Virus record (IMG/VR): IMGVR_UViG_3300037246_000118
Span: 1 to 23,873 of that record
From: a virus
Length of the DNA stretch: 23,873 nucleotides
Strand: one strand, 5' to 3'
Shown: piece by piece, positions 8,769 to 16,213 of the stretch
How positions within the stretch are numbered: the stretch's first letter is position 1
Layout of the letters: every line of letters begins with the position of its first letter
Made by a program: the position numbers and the translations under genes
The notes under the pieces: generated by a model
Databases searched by the model: none
Told to the model about the DNA's origin: nothing
What the model saw: the letters and a program-made list of their open reading frames with translations, nothing else

Positions 8769-10201
8769 TAGAGCCCGAGTCGCCTGCCTTCAGCAGCCTG
8801 CTGTCGCAGCCGCCTGTCGATAACCTGTGACTTCCTGCGCTTCTCTTCCAGGTATGCACCCTGGTCTCCGGCAACTCCACTCGGCTTCCCTTCTCCCATT
8901 GCTGACATGGGATCACTTACATCAACACCCGGCCTCTTACTGTGGTAATCCGTCATGTACCCGCGCTCACTAGACGCCCAATTCCATGCGTCTCCAGCCC
9001 ATCCAGCGATAGTGTCCATGCCAGAATACGGATTATCAACGAGGTTAGTTATCCCGGACCCATCGCCAGCCATGCTGCTCATCAGACCAGAGCGTGCGGC
9101 CTGTTCCGGACCCGCCGTCGTCGTGCCAACGGAACCAGGAGCCACTGCACCAGGAGCGGCGGCGGCGGCAGGAACCGGCTTCGTCTCGTCCGGAGCAAAC
9201 GAGTGGTACGGTCCTGCCGGATCGAAGTCCAGAGGATTCTGTACGCCGATCAGACCGAGACCGGCTGCGACGTCCTTCACCTTGTCGCTGCTCATGTCCT
9301 CGCGTTTAATCTCTGCCTTGTCGATCGCTAACTCAATAGACCTTGCAGCTTCAGGGGAAGGCTCCGGCGCTCCCTCTCCGAACATGCGTTCGGCAACGAT
9401 GTCCTTGTCGGATGCGGTTACTTTCTCTCCGGTATCCGGATCCGTAACCGTCGTCTCGCCAGACAGATCCATGTTTCCTGGACCATAATTCTCTACGCCC
9501 TTCTTGCCGGAAGCGACGTCGGCTGCCAATCGCTGCGCCAGGAGTCCATGCTCAGGGCTCCAGAGAAGTTCCAGATAGTCCCACGCGTTCTCGTCCATGA
9601 ACGCAACGTCAACCGGCTCACCTTTATACAGTCCGTCTTTCTGATCCTTCCTCAAGCTGGTGTACCAGTTGTTGGCAGATCCGATCTTTCTCATGGTTTC
9701 TGCGCTCAACTCGCCTTTCGCAGAGGCCCTATTCCCAGACTTGATCGCCTCCAGTTGCTTCGCGTATCCGAATTCCTTCTCAGCGACACGCATCATTCGC
9801 GCTTCTTTCGATGCGGGAGTGTCAGCCGTCAGGAATGCGTGTGCGTTCTGCGGATTCGCGAGCGCACCCTGCAGCATCATCCTCTTCTCCGGATCGGTTT
9901 CTGTTTCCAATTGGCTCTGAATGTGTCGAGAAAACTTTCGAGTCCGCATTCGCTTCCTGGCTTCTCCGGGTGCGGCTGCGGCACGAACGGCGGCACGTTC
10001 CATCGAAGACATATCGCCACCGCCAGCGGGGATCCCGGCGAGACCACCCATGACCGCAGTGAACGCACCCATGATTCCCTGGAACTTCTCCTGCGTGGAA
10101 TCACTCCCCCACCAGTCCGAGAACCCAGGATCAGAATCAGAATCCTTCGGGACCGTCGGCATGGGAGCTGTCGTTTTCGACTTCGAAGCAAGATCAGCCA
10201 T
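8768..10201 (-). CDS. Putative internal virion / ejection protein, 477 aa
   Basis: No family is recognised with certainty. The N-terminal part holds a Gly/Ala-rich hydrophobic stretch (IMGAFTAVMGGLAGIPAGGG, about residues 43-62) followed by a basic helical region with KRMRTRKFSRH. The middle is charged and helical. An Ala/Pro-rich linker (VPAAAAAPGAVAPGSVG, about residues 341-357) precedes a Gly/Ser-rich region, and the C-terminus is strongly basic (KRRKSQVIDRRLRQQ). That mix resembles podovirus ejection proteins, and it sits between the Ala-rich gene and the 1440-residue gene, where T7 has gene 15. The ATG at 10201 is preceded by AGGAGGAG and overlaps the stop of the upstream gene by eight bases. 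The role is inferred from position and composition; no enzymatic motif is visible. Confidence 0.65.
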   Translation of the reverse strand: MADLASKSKTTAPMPTVPKDSDSDPGFSDWWGSDSTQEKFQGIMGAFTAVMGGLAGIPAGGGDMSSMERAAVRAAAAPGEARKRMRTRKFSRHIQSQLETETDPEKRMMLQGALANPQNAHAFLTADTPASKEARMMRVAEKEFGYAKQLEAIKSGNRASAKGELSAETMRKIGSANNWYTSLRKDQKDGLYKGEPVDVAFMDENAWDYLELLWSPEHGLLAQRLAADVASGKKGVENYGPGNMDLSGETTVTDPDTGEKVTASDKDIVAERMFGEGAPEPSPEAARSIELAIDKAEIKREDMSSDKVKDVAAGLGLIGVQNPLDFDPAGPYHSFAPDETKPVPAAAAAPGAVAPGSVGTTTAGPEQAARSGLMSSMAGDGSGITNLVDNPYSGMDTIAGWAGDAWNWASSERGYMTDYHSKRPGVDVSDPMSAMGEGKPSGVAGDQGAYLEEKRRKSQVIDRRLRQQAAEGRRLGL

Positions 10202-10982
10202 AGAAGGCTCCTCCTGACGATAGGTAGCTGGACATCAGATTTTCCGAGAAGAGACGCTGCGCATCAGCATTACCCGATCGGTACGGCGCGGAAGCCGGAG
10301 GCTGTCCAGCGCCGAACTGGACTGGACCCTGAGCCGGTGCTTGCTGCTGATCGTCGCCACCCATGCTTTCGCCCATCGAAGAGAATCCCTTGGAGGCAGC
10401 CTGAATCAACTGTTTCTGCATCGAGGATCCGGTCTTACTTACGGTGGTTCCTCCTGGCGGAGCGCCGGAACCGGCAAGACCGCCGGAACCTGTAACACCT
10501 GCTGGAGTTGAGCCGAAGCCTGACCCGGTGAACGGGGCAGCGACTTCACCCATGAGAGGACCGCCCTCCGCGAACGGCAGTACGCTGGGAGCCTGGGTAC
10601 TCATCTGCCCCCCGACCCCACCAAGCTGAGACATGAGCCCACCGCCTTCTGCCAGTGCCGGAGCCACCTCCGCAGCGATAGGTGCAACTTCTCCTGCCGC
10701 TGCTCCTACTTCAGCGATCAACGGGGCTGCTGTTGCCGCCGTCTCCGCGATGGCCGGGGCTGCTGCCGCTATGGACGGAGCTACTCCAGCGATTGCGGGG
10801 GCTGCTCCAGCGATTGCGGGAACGGCACCCGCTATTGCCGGGGCTGCTGCCGCGATGGCGGGTACAGCTGCCGAAATGGCCGGGGCTGCTGCCGCCACGG
10901 CGGGTGCCGCAGCGCTGACTGCAGCGGTAACCGCGGGTACGGCTGCTGCGATAGCGGGAGCTGCTCCAGCAAGAATCGGCAT
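10194..10982 (-). CDS. Ala-rich heptad-repeat protein, putative ejection/internal virion protein, 262 aa
   Basis: Residues 9-82 consist of ten heptads of the form P-A-I-A-x-A-x (for example PAIAGAV, PAIAGAA, PSIAAAA), broken once by SAAA at residues 23-26. A further Ala/Glu segment reaches about residue 112. The rest is Gly/Ser/Pro-rich with an SMQKQLIQAASKGFSSMGES helix, then Gln/Pro-rich sequence, and a C-terminus containing RLFSENLMSSYLSSGG. The repeat has almost no charge, so it could form a hydrophobic helix bundle or a membrane-crossing segment. Its place between two putative ejection genes fits a protein that helps DNA cross the envelope, but this is inference. GGAGG lies upstream of the ATG at 982 of the 10-kb block (10982), which supports the start. 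The GC-rich repeat also opens a mirror frame on the plus strand, which I do not consider coding. Confidence 0.7.
   Translation of the reverse strand: MPILAGAAPAIAAAVPAVTAAVSAAAPAVAAAAPAISAAVPAIAAAAPAIAGAVPAIAGAAPAIAGVAPSIAAAAPAIAETAATAAPLIAEVGAAAGEVAPIAAEVAPALAEGGGLMSQLGGVGGQMSTQAPSVLPFAEGGPLMGEVAAPFTGSGFGSTPAGVTGSGGLAGSGAPPGGTTVSKTGSSMQKQLIQAASKGFSSMGESMGGDDQQQAPAQGPVQFGAGQPPASAPYRSGNADAQRLFSENLMSSYLSSGGAFYG
10737..10958 (-). repeat. 21-bp degenerate tandem repeat encoding ten P-A-I-A heptads
   Basis: Repeated units such as GGGGCTGCTCCAGCGATTGC (plus strand) occur near 10776-10822, with diverged copies around them. The period is 21 bases, one heptad per unit, interrupted once by 12 bases (SAAA). 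Confidence 0.8.
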
Positions 10983-11005
10983 TACGGACCTCCTTCACCT
11001 GACAT
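10982..11005 (-). other. Eight-codon linker frame MSGEGGP-stop formed by a 12-bp direct repeat
   Basis: The stop of the 269-residue gene overlaps an ATG (TAATG at 11007-11003). That frame reads seven residues and stops in a second TAATG that contains the start of the Ala-rich gene. TTCACCTGACAT occurs at 10994-11005 and again at 11008-11019, so the frame seems to come from duplication of the end of the upstream gene. The Shine-Dalgarno (GGAGG) of the Ala-rich gene lies inside it. A translated peptide is possible but unlikely; a spacer or re-initiation bridge is the simpler reading. Confidence 0.4.
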
Positions 11006-11814
11006 TATTCACCTGACATCATGGCCCCGGCCGCCGGACCGATGAACGAACCAGCCATGCCAGCAATTTGCGCCGGACCGACCTTCGACGTGCCCTTACT
11101 CACACCGTACCCACCGGGCTGGTTGATCAGACCCTGGTACAGACCCAGACTCTCGTAGGGCTCGTACTGCTCGAAGTTGAACCGGTTCACCATATCCGAG
11201 AGCTGCAACTGCGCGTACTGGAACTCGTCCGCACCCGCAGCGCTCAACGCTGCCTGATCCGTGAACTGCGCACCGCGTAGTGAGGGTGCCTGTCCAGCAG
11301 CCGTACCCATGCGACCGCGCTCTGACTCGTACGCGCCTCCATATAGGTTCGAGTACATCTGCGACAGCTCTTGGCCGAGACCACGCTGGCTGGCTGCCAT
11401 CGCAGAGCCCTCTGCGTTTCCCGCATCGTTCGGACCCGCAGAGCGTCCTGCTCCACCGAACCGGCTCGCGATCTGCGGCACGACCGATCGGTTGTAGTCC
11501 CTGCTGATGTCCTGTCCCGCCGCCTCGCCCACGCCGCGCAAATACGGGTTCGAATCCACGTTCAGGTACTGGCCAGACGTCGTACGCTGGTTCTCTGCGA
11601 GTGCCGAATTGAGACCTGGAGACCCAGCCGTCACCATGTCAGCGACGTTCTGGTTCGCCATGGTCTGCCACGGATTACGTTGTGCAACCGTCGATTCGGG
11701 GAAATATTCAAGCTCCTGGCTCAGAAGTTTGTCGGCTTCATCGTAGAGAGTCTTGAAACGCTTCCCCTGTGGTGCCCACGGAATACTTGAAGTGGTCTCT
11801 GATCCAGTTCCCAT
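11005..11814 (-). CDS. Putative internal virion protein, 269 aa
   Basis: The protein begins with a Ser/Thr-rich stretch and PWAPQGKRFKTLYDEADKLL. It continues with Gln/Asn/Gly-rich helical sequence (NPYLRGVGEAAGQDISRDYN, then SRFGGAGRSAGPNDAGNAEG) and ends in a short hydrophobic Ala/Gly segment (PAQIAGMAGSFIGPAAGAMM). This architecture of an amphipathic helical body plus a small hydrophobic tail is common in a conserved podovirus protein encoded between the GNAT-like gene and the larger ejection genes, comparable in place to T7 gene 14. I do not recognise a named domain. AGGAG lies eight bases before the ATG, and the start overlaps the upstream stop as TAATG. Function is inferred mainly from context; a tail-tube or fibre-attachment role is an alternative. 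Confidence 0.65.
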   Translation of the reverse strand: MGTGSETTSSIPWAPQGKRFKTLYDEADKLLSQELEYFPESTVAQRNPWQTMANQNVADMVTAGSPGLNSALAENQRTTSGQYLNVDSNPYLRGVGEAAGQDISRDYNRSVVPQIASRFGGAGRSAGPNDAGNAEGSAMAASQRGLGQELSQMYSNLYGGAYESERGRMGTAAGQAPSLRGAQFTDQAALSAAGADEFQYAQLQLSDMVNRFNFEQYEPYESLGLYQGLINQPGGYGVSKGTSKVGPAQIAGMAGSFIGPAAGAMMSGE

Positions 11815-12293
11815 TACAAAATCTCCTTCTCAAAGACCGAATGGCTGAATTCGTAGCCTTCCGGAAGCACTCTCCCCCAACCGTTCCTGCCTTCGACCAT
11901 CACCGATGCGCATATTCCCAGCATTGCGAACTCTTCGATCTTCTCCATCAGCGGCTCCATCAAGCCCATCTTCAATCCGCCCATGCCACCCGCGAGCATC
12001 ACCTTCATGCAACGCCGACCGCTGATCCACTCGACGATTTCCGTTACTACCACTCCTACAATCTCTTTCTTGTCCTGCACCGCCACGAACAACTGCGCCT
12101 TGTCGTTATCCAGCAAGTGGAATATCTGCTCAATCTTGATGCGACCATGACTCTTCTCAATCGTTGGACCGAGATGACGCCTGATCTCAGCATCAATCAG
12201 CGGATTTCGCTGATCTTTCGAGACGACGACTGCTTCGACTTCACCCAGAGAAGGTGAGGTAGAAGACTCGATCTGTGAGTGCGCTGCTGTCAT
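11814..12293 (-). CDS. GNAT-fold-like internal virion protein (T7 gp13-like position), 159 aa
   Basis: The central strand pattern (AQLFVAVQDKKEIVGVVVTEI, about residues 67-87) followed by a Gly-rich loop (MLAGGMGG) and a C-terminal VEGRNGWGRVLPEGYEFSHSVFEKEI looks like the late strands of a GNAT acetyltransferase fold. Many podoviruses carry such a protein in front of their ejection genes, among them T7 gp13, where it is thought to be structural. The Gly-rich loop lacks a clear Q/R-x-x-G-x-G/A acetyl-CoA motif (GGMGGLKMG is seen), so enzymatic activity is doubtful. The annotated ATG overlaps the previous gene by 53 bases and has only a weak AAGG upstream at long distance. The first 20 residues are low in structure, so the true start could be slightly further in. 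Confidence 0.6.
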   Translation of the reverse strand: MTAAHSQIESSTSPSLGEVEAVVVSKDQRNPLIDAEIRRHLGPTIEKSHGRIKIEQIFHLLDNDKAQLFVAVQDKKEIVGVVVTEIVEWISGRRCMKVMLAGGMGGLKMGLMEPLMEKIEEFAMLGICASVMVEGRNGWGRVLPEGYEFSHSVFEKEIL

Positions 12294-12585
12294 GGTGAAT
12301 GATCGCCTTACCCGTTTCCGTTGTGACCCAGATCAGACCCGTTGCGAATGACGCCGCAGCGTGTTCTGTCCCTGGTGTGATTTGCACTGCAGACCCCGGC
12401 CTGATCGGAGGGTGCAGCACTGTCGTTTCAGTGTCTCCTGCGTCCAGAGTCACTGTGTAGTGGTTGTTGCTGACTCCCTTCAAAAGCTGGTTCAATGCCT
12501 GACCGAGCTTCCTACGATGCTCTTCCTCGCTTCCCTGCCAGAATTCAGGAACCGTCTGGGCTCTCGGAATATTTCTCTGGCTCAC
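12241..12585 (-). CDS. Conserved small phage structural protein of unknown role, 114 aa
   Basis: The start codon is GTG and overlaps the upstream stop by four bases (GTGA), so translation is probably coupled. A helical N-terminus (EEHRRKLGQALNQLLKGVSN) is followed by a beta-rich domain (TVTLDAGDTETTV, then SAVQITPGTEHAAASFATG and VFYLTFSG). Proteins of this shape occur in many short-tailed phages between the connector genes and the ejection genes. They are usually uncharacterised, and a virion surface or head-decoration role has been suggested for similar beta-sandwich proteins. I cannot assign a name. No catalytic or signal motif is visible. Confidence 0.7.
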   Translation of the reverse strand: MSQRNIPRAQTVPEFWQGSEEEHRRKLGQALNQLLKGVSNNHYTVTLDAGDTETTVLHPPIRPGSAVQITPGTEHAAASFATGLIWVTTETGKAIIHHDSSALTDRVFYLTFSG

Positions 12586-12806
12586 AGGTTTTTATCCCTC
12601 GGGTACTTCTTGTTGTTCTCTTTCTTCTGCTCCTTGGTGCTTTTCAGTTTCCCGGTGTAGTCGTCTCCCGTCTCTTCTCCGTGCGCTCCACCACTGGGCC
12701 AAATGAAGACGCTCGACTCGGGAGCTGACTCCACGGTGTGTGTAGCTGCTTCAGCTTTCGCCATGTCTCTCAACAACTTCGCTGTTCTGCCTCCGCCTTC
12801 TCCCAT
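12582..12806 (-). CDS. Small basic-tailed protein of unknown function, 74 aa
   Basis: Unrecognised. The N-terminus is Gly-rich (MGEGGGRTAKLLRDMAKAEA), the middle is acidic to neutral, and the last 25 residues are Lys-rich, ending KKYPRDKNL. AAGGAG lies six bases before the ATG, which overlaps the stop of a preceding 11-codon frame (TAATG). That micro-frame ends in the similar KKYPRNKEL, so this C-terminus has been duplicated. The stop overlaps the GTG of the next gene. Charge and position suggest an assembly or nucleic-acid-associated accessory protein, but that is only a guess. Confidence 0.6.
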   Translation of the reverse strand: MGEGGGRTAKLLRDMAKAEAATHTVESAPESSVFIWPSGGAHGEETGDDYTGKLKSTKEQKKENNKKYPRDKNL

Positions 12807-12841
12807 TACAGCTCCTTATTTCTCGGGTATTTCTTTGTCAT
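12806..12841 (-). CDS. Possible 11-residue micro-ORF (MTKKYPRNKEL), likely a duplication remnant
   Basis: It fills the gap between the nozzle-like gene and the 74-residue gene exactly. Its ATG overlaps the upstream stop (TGATG), it has AGGGAG six bases upstream, and its TAA overlaps the downstream ATG (TAATG). The peptide repeats the C-terminus of the downstream gene (KKYPRNKEL against KKYPRDKNL), and about 25 of 33 aligned bases are identical. The simplest reading is a tandem gene duplication of which one copy lost its middle. Translation is plausible because all signals are present, but the peptide may have no function of its own. Confidence 0.35.
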   Translation of the reverse strand: MTKKYPRNKEL

Positions 12842-14394
12842 CACCTTCTCCCTGACGATCGACCATCAACATCAATCCCGACCGCGTTCGTGAAGGACGG
12901 CGGCAGGTTCGTCCGAAACCTGTGGAATCGGCCATCCACACGAACGGGGCACTTCCCATCATCGTCCTGTTCGGAGATAGGACAATACGCGAAAGATTCG
13001 TTCTTGCGGCCGGTCGCGGCTACCTGGATTGTGGCATCAGCAGAATCAACGATCGGCCTGACCAGATTGATCATGGTTCGAGCGCCTGGGTTCACCTCAA
13101 TGTCGCCTGTCTCCAGGGTCCCGGAGAGATTCGGACCAGAGAAGTCGGACAGGATATGGCCATCGTCGTATACACCGAGTTGAAGTGCGCCAGGAGGAGA
13201 CACGCGGTTATCGAATGTCTCGTCACCCGGAGGATCTGTGTCTGGAGATCCCTCTCCACCGGTTTGCGTACCGAGGATGTCCGGGTCTTCTGCGGTGCCG
13301 ATCGTGTCCAGGTGGAGACCAGGAGTCACGGCCCACGTCAGTATCTCCGCGTCGATCTCTGCGTGGCTGAACATATCGAGAGCCCAGTCGTAGATGAGAA
13401 CCTTGTTCGGAGTTCCGCCCACGTTTCCGGCTCCCGGATACAGCACGAAGATACGGGTTGAATCAGGATCCCTGATAGCACTCACGCGATCAGGAAATTC
13501 AGCGTCGTAATCTGCGAAGAACGTGGAGTTGATCCGGTCTTTCCCGATCGGCTTACTGGACGTGTAGTCGAACAGGTAGAAGCCGTCCTCGGAGAGGTAG
13601 AAAACCCACCGCGAGACGGGTACTGCGAGTCCGGGAATCAGAAGGCCGCGATTCGGTTCCACTCTATTCAGGGCGAATACAACATCGCCACCTACATAGT
13701 CCATGCGCCAAATGGCGTGTTCTTGGAAGATCGCGCCTACTTCTGACCCCGGAACAACAGCGTTGATCCAACCGCCAGCGCCTTCGAGAATCTGTCGGTC
13801 GGACTGGACAGCAACCGCTCCATCGCTTCCCCGCTTCGGGTACGAGAGCGGGTTATTGATCGCAGACCAGGAGATTGCCTCTGGGTGATTTCCTATCTCG
13901 TTGTCGTAGATATTCCCGAAGACCAGAAAGTTGTCGATCACTCCAACGTGTCTGGCTCTTGGCACTCCTGGAGCAATCGTGAGATCTGAGATGTTCTGAA
14001 ATATCAATGACGAGCGAATGTCGTAATACTGCACATCGTCCGTGAAGTTCGTTGCAATGATGGTCTCTCCGAATGCTGCGAATTCCCATCTACCTTCAAG
14101 GCCCGTGTTGTAAGCGCCGGTCGATTTGGAGATTTCATCAGCTCCAGAGAGAACGGTGTTGTAGAGGTCGTTCTGGTCTCCCGCGAAGTTGTACGGATTG
14201 CCACCGAAGTCGATGCCACCGAGAGCCCCTCGGCAATAGCTTGTCAGGGCAGACGCGTGTTCGATATTCGCGATACTCCCAAGGGGTCCGTACCCACCAT
14301 TGACCGGCAGCACGTTCTTCGCCTTGATCAGCCCCTGCTGATTCACCACAGGAGGCAGATCTGGAAGGTATTGGCCGTAGGGGATTCGCTTCAT
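12841..14394 (-). CDS. P22 gp10-like packaged-DNA stabilisation / tail nozzle protein, 517 aa
   Basis: The start MKRIPYGQYLPDLPP, followed by NVLPVNGGYGPLGSI, is typical of the gp10 family. Further motifs are a GALGGIDFGGNPYNFAGD segment, then RARHVGVIDNFLVFGN, then AISWSAINNPLSY with SDRQILEGAGG, and GAIFQEHAIWRMDYVGGDVV followed by VFYLSEDGFYLFD. These repeated beta-blades match the propeller-like body of phage stabilisation proteins (P22 gp10 is about 470 residues; this one is somewhat longer). In P22 this protein binds below the adaptor ring and keeps packaged DNA from leaking. The gene directly follows the adaptor gene with a TGATG overlap, as expected for partners. Near residue 380 there is an Asp/Pro/Gly-rich insert (GGEGSPDTDPPGDE) that is probably a surface loop. 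Confidence 0.85.
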   Translation of the reverse strand: MKRIPYGQYLPDLPPVVNQQGLIKAKNVLPVNGGYGPLGSIANIEHASALTSYCRGALGGIDFGGNPYNFAGDQNDLYNTVLSGADEISKSTGAYNTGLEGRWEFAAFGETIIATNFTDDVQYYDIRSSLIFQNISDLTIAPGVPRARHVGVIDNFLVFGNIYDNEIGNHPEAISWSAINNPLSYPKRGSDGAVAVQSDRQILEGAGGWINAVVPGSEVGAIFQEHAIWRMDYVGGDVVFALNRVEPNRGLLIPGLAVPVSRWVFYLSEDGFYLFDYTSSKPIGKDRINSTFFADYDAEFPDRVSAIRDPDSTRIFVLYPGAGNVGGTPNKVLIYDWALDMFSHAEIDAEILTWAVTPGLHLDTIGTAEDPDILGTQTGGEGSPDTDPPGDETFDNRVSPPGALQLGVYDDGHILSDFSGPNLSGTLETGDIEVNPGARTMINLVRPIVDSADATIQVAATGRKNESFAYCPISEQDDDGKCPVRVDGRFHRFRTNLPPSFTNAVGIDVDGRSSGRR

Positions 14395-15077
14395 CAGCCA
14401 CCCCCAATGTTATGCCGGTCATCTGGAGAGAAATCAGGTCGAACCCGCAAAGGCCCGCCAGATGTCCGGCTTCTCCATTCGAATCGCCTGTAGGCTTCTT
14501 TCGCCTGCGAGTACATCGTTCCCCAGAGCTGGATGCGACCGTCATCTCCAATGTATGGAGCAGAGTGCATGAGCGCTCCGTACAGCAGGGCATCAGGGGC
14601 GTCCTTCAGGATGCGATTCGTGCTGTTGCTGGAGCTGAGAGGCATCAGGCGTGCGAGGTAAAACAAAGTGTATGATTCAGCGGTTCCTGGAGTTCCAGCG
14701 AGCATGAGCTTGTCGCCAACCATCGTCGCTGCAAAAGGAAGTGCCGTTGATGCGTATTGCGCCTTCTCTCTCACACCGGAGAACTTGTCCATAGAGACGA
14801 TCTCGACGATGCGAATCGGGTCCCCGTTGATGCGAAAATGCCTCGGAACCTGAAGGTCGTCAGGCATCTTGATGTAGTCTTGGCCTACGACCAAGACGCC
14901 TTCGATTTCCTTCTCCTGCTCCCGCAAGTTCATGCCGCGAGAAAGGTCGGCTTCTGTCAGGCCGATGAAGTCAGGGATCCTCTCGTTGAGATCGTTGCGG
15001 CCGAGGAAGTTCGCGATCAGTTCGATCAACTTCTCGTACGTGTCGAATCCTCCTGCGTCTGCCGGTGTCGGGCTCAT
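14394..15077 (-). CDS. Head-to-tail adaptor protein (P22 gp4-like), 227 aa
   Basis: The N-terminal helices contain YEKLIELIANFLGRNDLNER followed by IPDFIGLTEADLSRGMNLRE, the typical opening of the podovirus adaptor family. Then come a beta-rich middle (VLVVGQDYIKMPDDL) and a helical C-terminal region with DALLYGALMHSAPYIGDDGR and WGTMYSQAKEAYRRFEWR. In P22 the related gp4 forms a ring under the portal after packaging and carries the rest of the tail. The length is somewhat above P22 gp4 (about 166) but usual for this wider family. The ATG overlaps the upstream stop by four bases (ATGA) and AGGGGG lies upstream; the stop overlaps the gp10-like start. Assignment rests on motif pattern plus gene order. 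Confidence 0.85.
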   Translation of the reverse strand: MSPTPADAGGFDTYEKLIELIANFLGRNDLNERIPDFIGLTEADLSRGMNLREQEKEIEGVLVVGQDYIKMPDDLQVPRHFRINGDPIRIVEIVSMDKFSGVREKAQYASTALPFAATMVGDKLMLAGTPGTAESYTLFYLARLMPLSSSNSTNRILKDAPDALLYGALMHSAPYIGDDGRIQLWGTMYSQAKEAYRRFEWRSRTSGGPLRVRPDFSPDDRHNIGGG

Positions 15078-15445
15078 GAAGTGGACCCCCTGTAGTAATT
15101 CCTCACCGGCTTACGGGACAGCGTACCTGGAGCAGTCCGGAGGTATCGCCACTCCGGATCGTCCAGCTTCGCCATAAGCTTCGGCGTGTCTTCGGAATCC
15201 CAGTACCGGATCCCTTCTTCCTTCAGCCACTTTTCGAGAATGATGTTCGGGATGGTCGCAGCACGTCGCCACTCACGAGTGGGTCCGTACCCCTCGGTGC
15301 CATCGTTGTAGAGCTTCTTGTTATGCTCCAGGATGGGTTCGACGTCCTGCTGATTGATGATCGTCAGTTCATCGTCAATCGGGTCGTACTCCATGCCCGT
15401 AGTTGTTCCGCCCTCGATGTTCGCAATGTCCCAAAGGAGACCCAT
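15074..15445 (-). CDS. Conserved phage protein of unknown function next to the adaptor, 123 aa
   Basis: Recognisable family features are an acidic N-terminus (MEYDPIDDELTIINQQDVEP), then ILEHNKKLYNDG, then REWRRAATIPNIILEKWLKE and PKLMAKLDDPEWRYLRTAPG. Proteins with this WR..A.IP..I.EKW pattern and a terminal DPE.R.LRTAPG are frequent in podoviruses among the head and connector genes and remain uncharacterised. The fold appears mostly helical. GGAGG is six bases before the ATG, and the stop overlaps the adaptor start, so both are probably made together. A head-completion or connector accessory role is inferred from position. Confidence 0.75.
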   Translation of the reverse strand: MGLLWDIANIEGGTTTGMEYDPIDDELTIINQQDVEPILEHNKKLYNDGTEGYGPTREWRRAATIPNIILEKWLKEEGIRYWDSEDTPKLMAKLDDPEWRYLRTAPGTLSRKPVRNYYRGSTS

Positions 15446-15457
15446 GCACGACCTCCA

Positions 15458-15796
15458 TTAGAAATCTTCGAGCGGATAGAGTTGCAGCCCCGAAGTTCCA
15501 TCTCCGATTTCGTCGAATCCAATGTGACTGAATCCGTGAACATTCAGGATCACATGCGCGAACCCGTTCTGACAGAGAGCGAATCCTGTTAGATTCGAAC
15601 CGTTGTTCTCATCTATGTCCGGCGTCACGGTGATGACATTGGTGACGGTTCCAGAGTGAATACTGATGTGGAGAAACTTCGGAGCGATACCACTCGACAT
15701 CGTTGGAATAGCAACCCAGCCAGGAGCACTGACCGTCAGTTCCTGATCGCCCTGATCTGTGCCAATCGAGATGACATGGAAATTGTCGATACTCAT
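15458..15796 (-). CDS. Small beta-rich virion protein, unknown role, 112 aa
   Basis: Unrecognised. The sequence alternates short hydrophobic strands (FHVISIGTD, VAIPTMSSG, NVITVTPDID, FAHVILNVHGFSHIGF) with polar turns, which suggests a compact beta-sandwich. AAGGGG lies about six bases before the ATG at 15796, and the next gene starts 12 bases after the stop. Together with the 129-residue protein just upstream it follows the major capsid gene, where many phages encode head-decoration proteins. That role is inferred from position and fold type only. Confidence 0.65.
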   Translation of the reverse strand: MSIDNFHVISIGTDQGDQELTVSAPGWVAIPTMSSGIAPKFLHISIHSGTVTNVITVTPDIDENNGSNLTGFALCQNGFAHVILNVHGFSHIGFDEIGDGTSGLQLYPLEDF

Positions 15797-15805
15797 CGCA
15801 TCCCC

Positions 15806-16195
15806 TTACGGACGGATTACGAGCGTGATGCGCCCCGTACCTGTTCCGCCTCCATCGGTGTCTACTGCGATGGTTCCACCGACAGCGATCAGATCGAGGT
15901 GTTCCGGCTCGTAGCAGAAGCTCCCCGGAACAACGGAGAAGTCCACCACATGGTTTCTCCCTACCGCACCGGCAGATGACGGAACCGTCAAGGTCTGCCC
16001 AAGGTCAACCGTGTTGACCGCGAAAGTGAGAAGCGCGTCGGCTGATGCCTGAGCGGTCGTTGACGTGTAGAGCGCCCTTACGAGTGATCCGGCCTGCGGT
16101 ACACCAAAGTACCATGTCGCCGCTCCGCCACCGATGTCCAGGATTTCCGACATGATGTGATACTCGCGCATATCGTGTTGTTCTTGCTTCGGCAT
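15806..16195 (-). CDS. Beta-rich protein downstream of the capsid gene, possible head decoration, 129 aa
   Basis: Residues 1-20 are polar and helical (MPKQEQHDMREYHIMSEIL). The rest is beta-rich with many Ala, Thr and Val residues (SLVRALYTSTTAQASADALL, then VDLGQTLTVPSSAGAVGRNH) and ends with a Gly-rich turn (TDGGGTGTGRITLVIRP). GGAGG is eight bases upstream of the ATG at 16195. This is the first gene after the hairpin that follows the capsid gene. The composition and place resemble capsid-stabilising or decoration proteins, but I do not recognise a family. ATGs at codons 9 and 15 are possible internal starts with no better ribosome site. Confidence 0.6.
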   Translation of the reverse strand: MPKQEQHDMREYHIMSEILDIGGGAATWYFGVPQAGSLVRALYTSTTAQASADALLTFAVNTVDLGQTLTVPSSAGAVGRNHVVDFSVVPGSFCYEPEHLDLIAVGGTIAVDTDGGGTGTGRITLVIRP

Positions 16196-16213
16196 TTCGA
16201 AACCTCCATGCAG

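Noticed and set aside
10737-10958. Tandem repeat considered as a CRISPR array
   Set aside because: The units adjoin with no spacers, and the sequence codes for a regular protein repeat.
10633-11016. Ala-rich open frame on the plus strand
   Set aside because: It reflects the GC-rich 21-bp repeat read backwards; the minus-strand frame has a Shine-Dalgarno, fits the operon and continues into non-repeat sequence.
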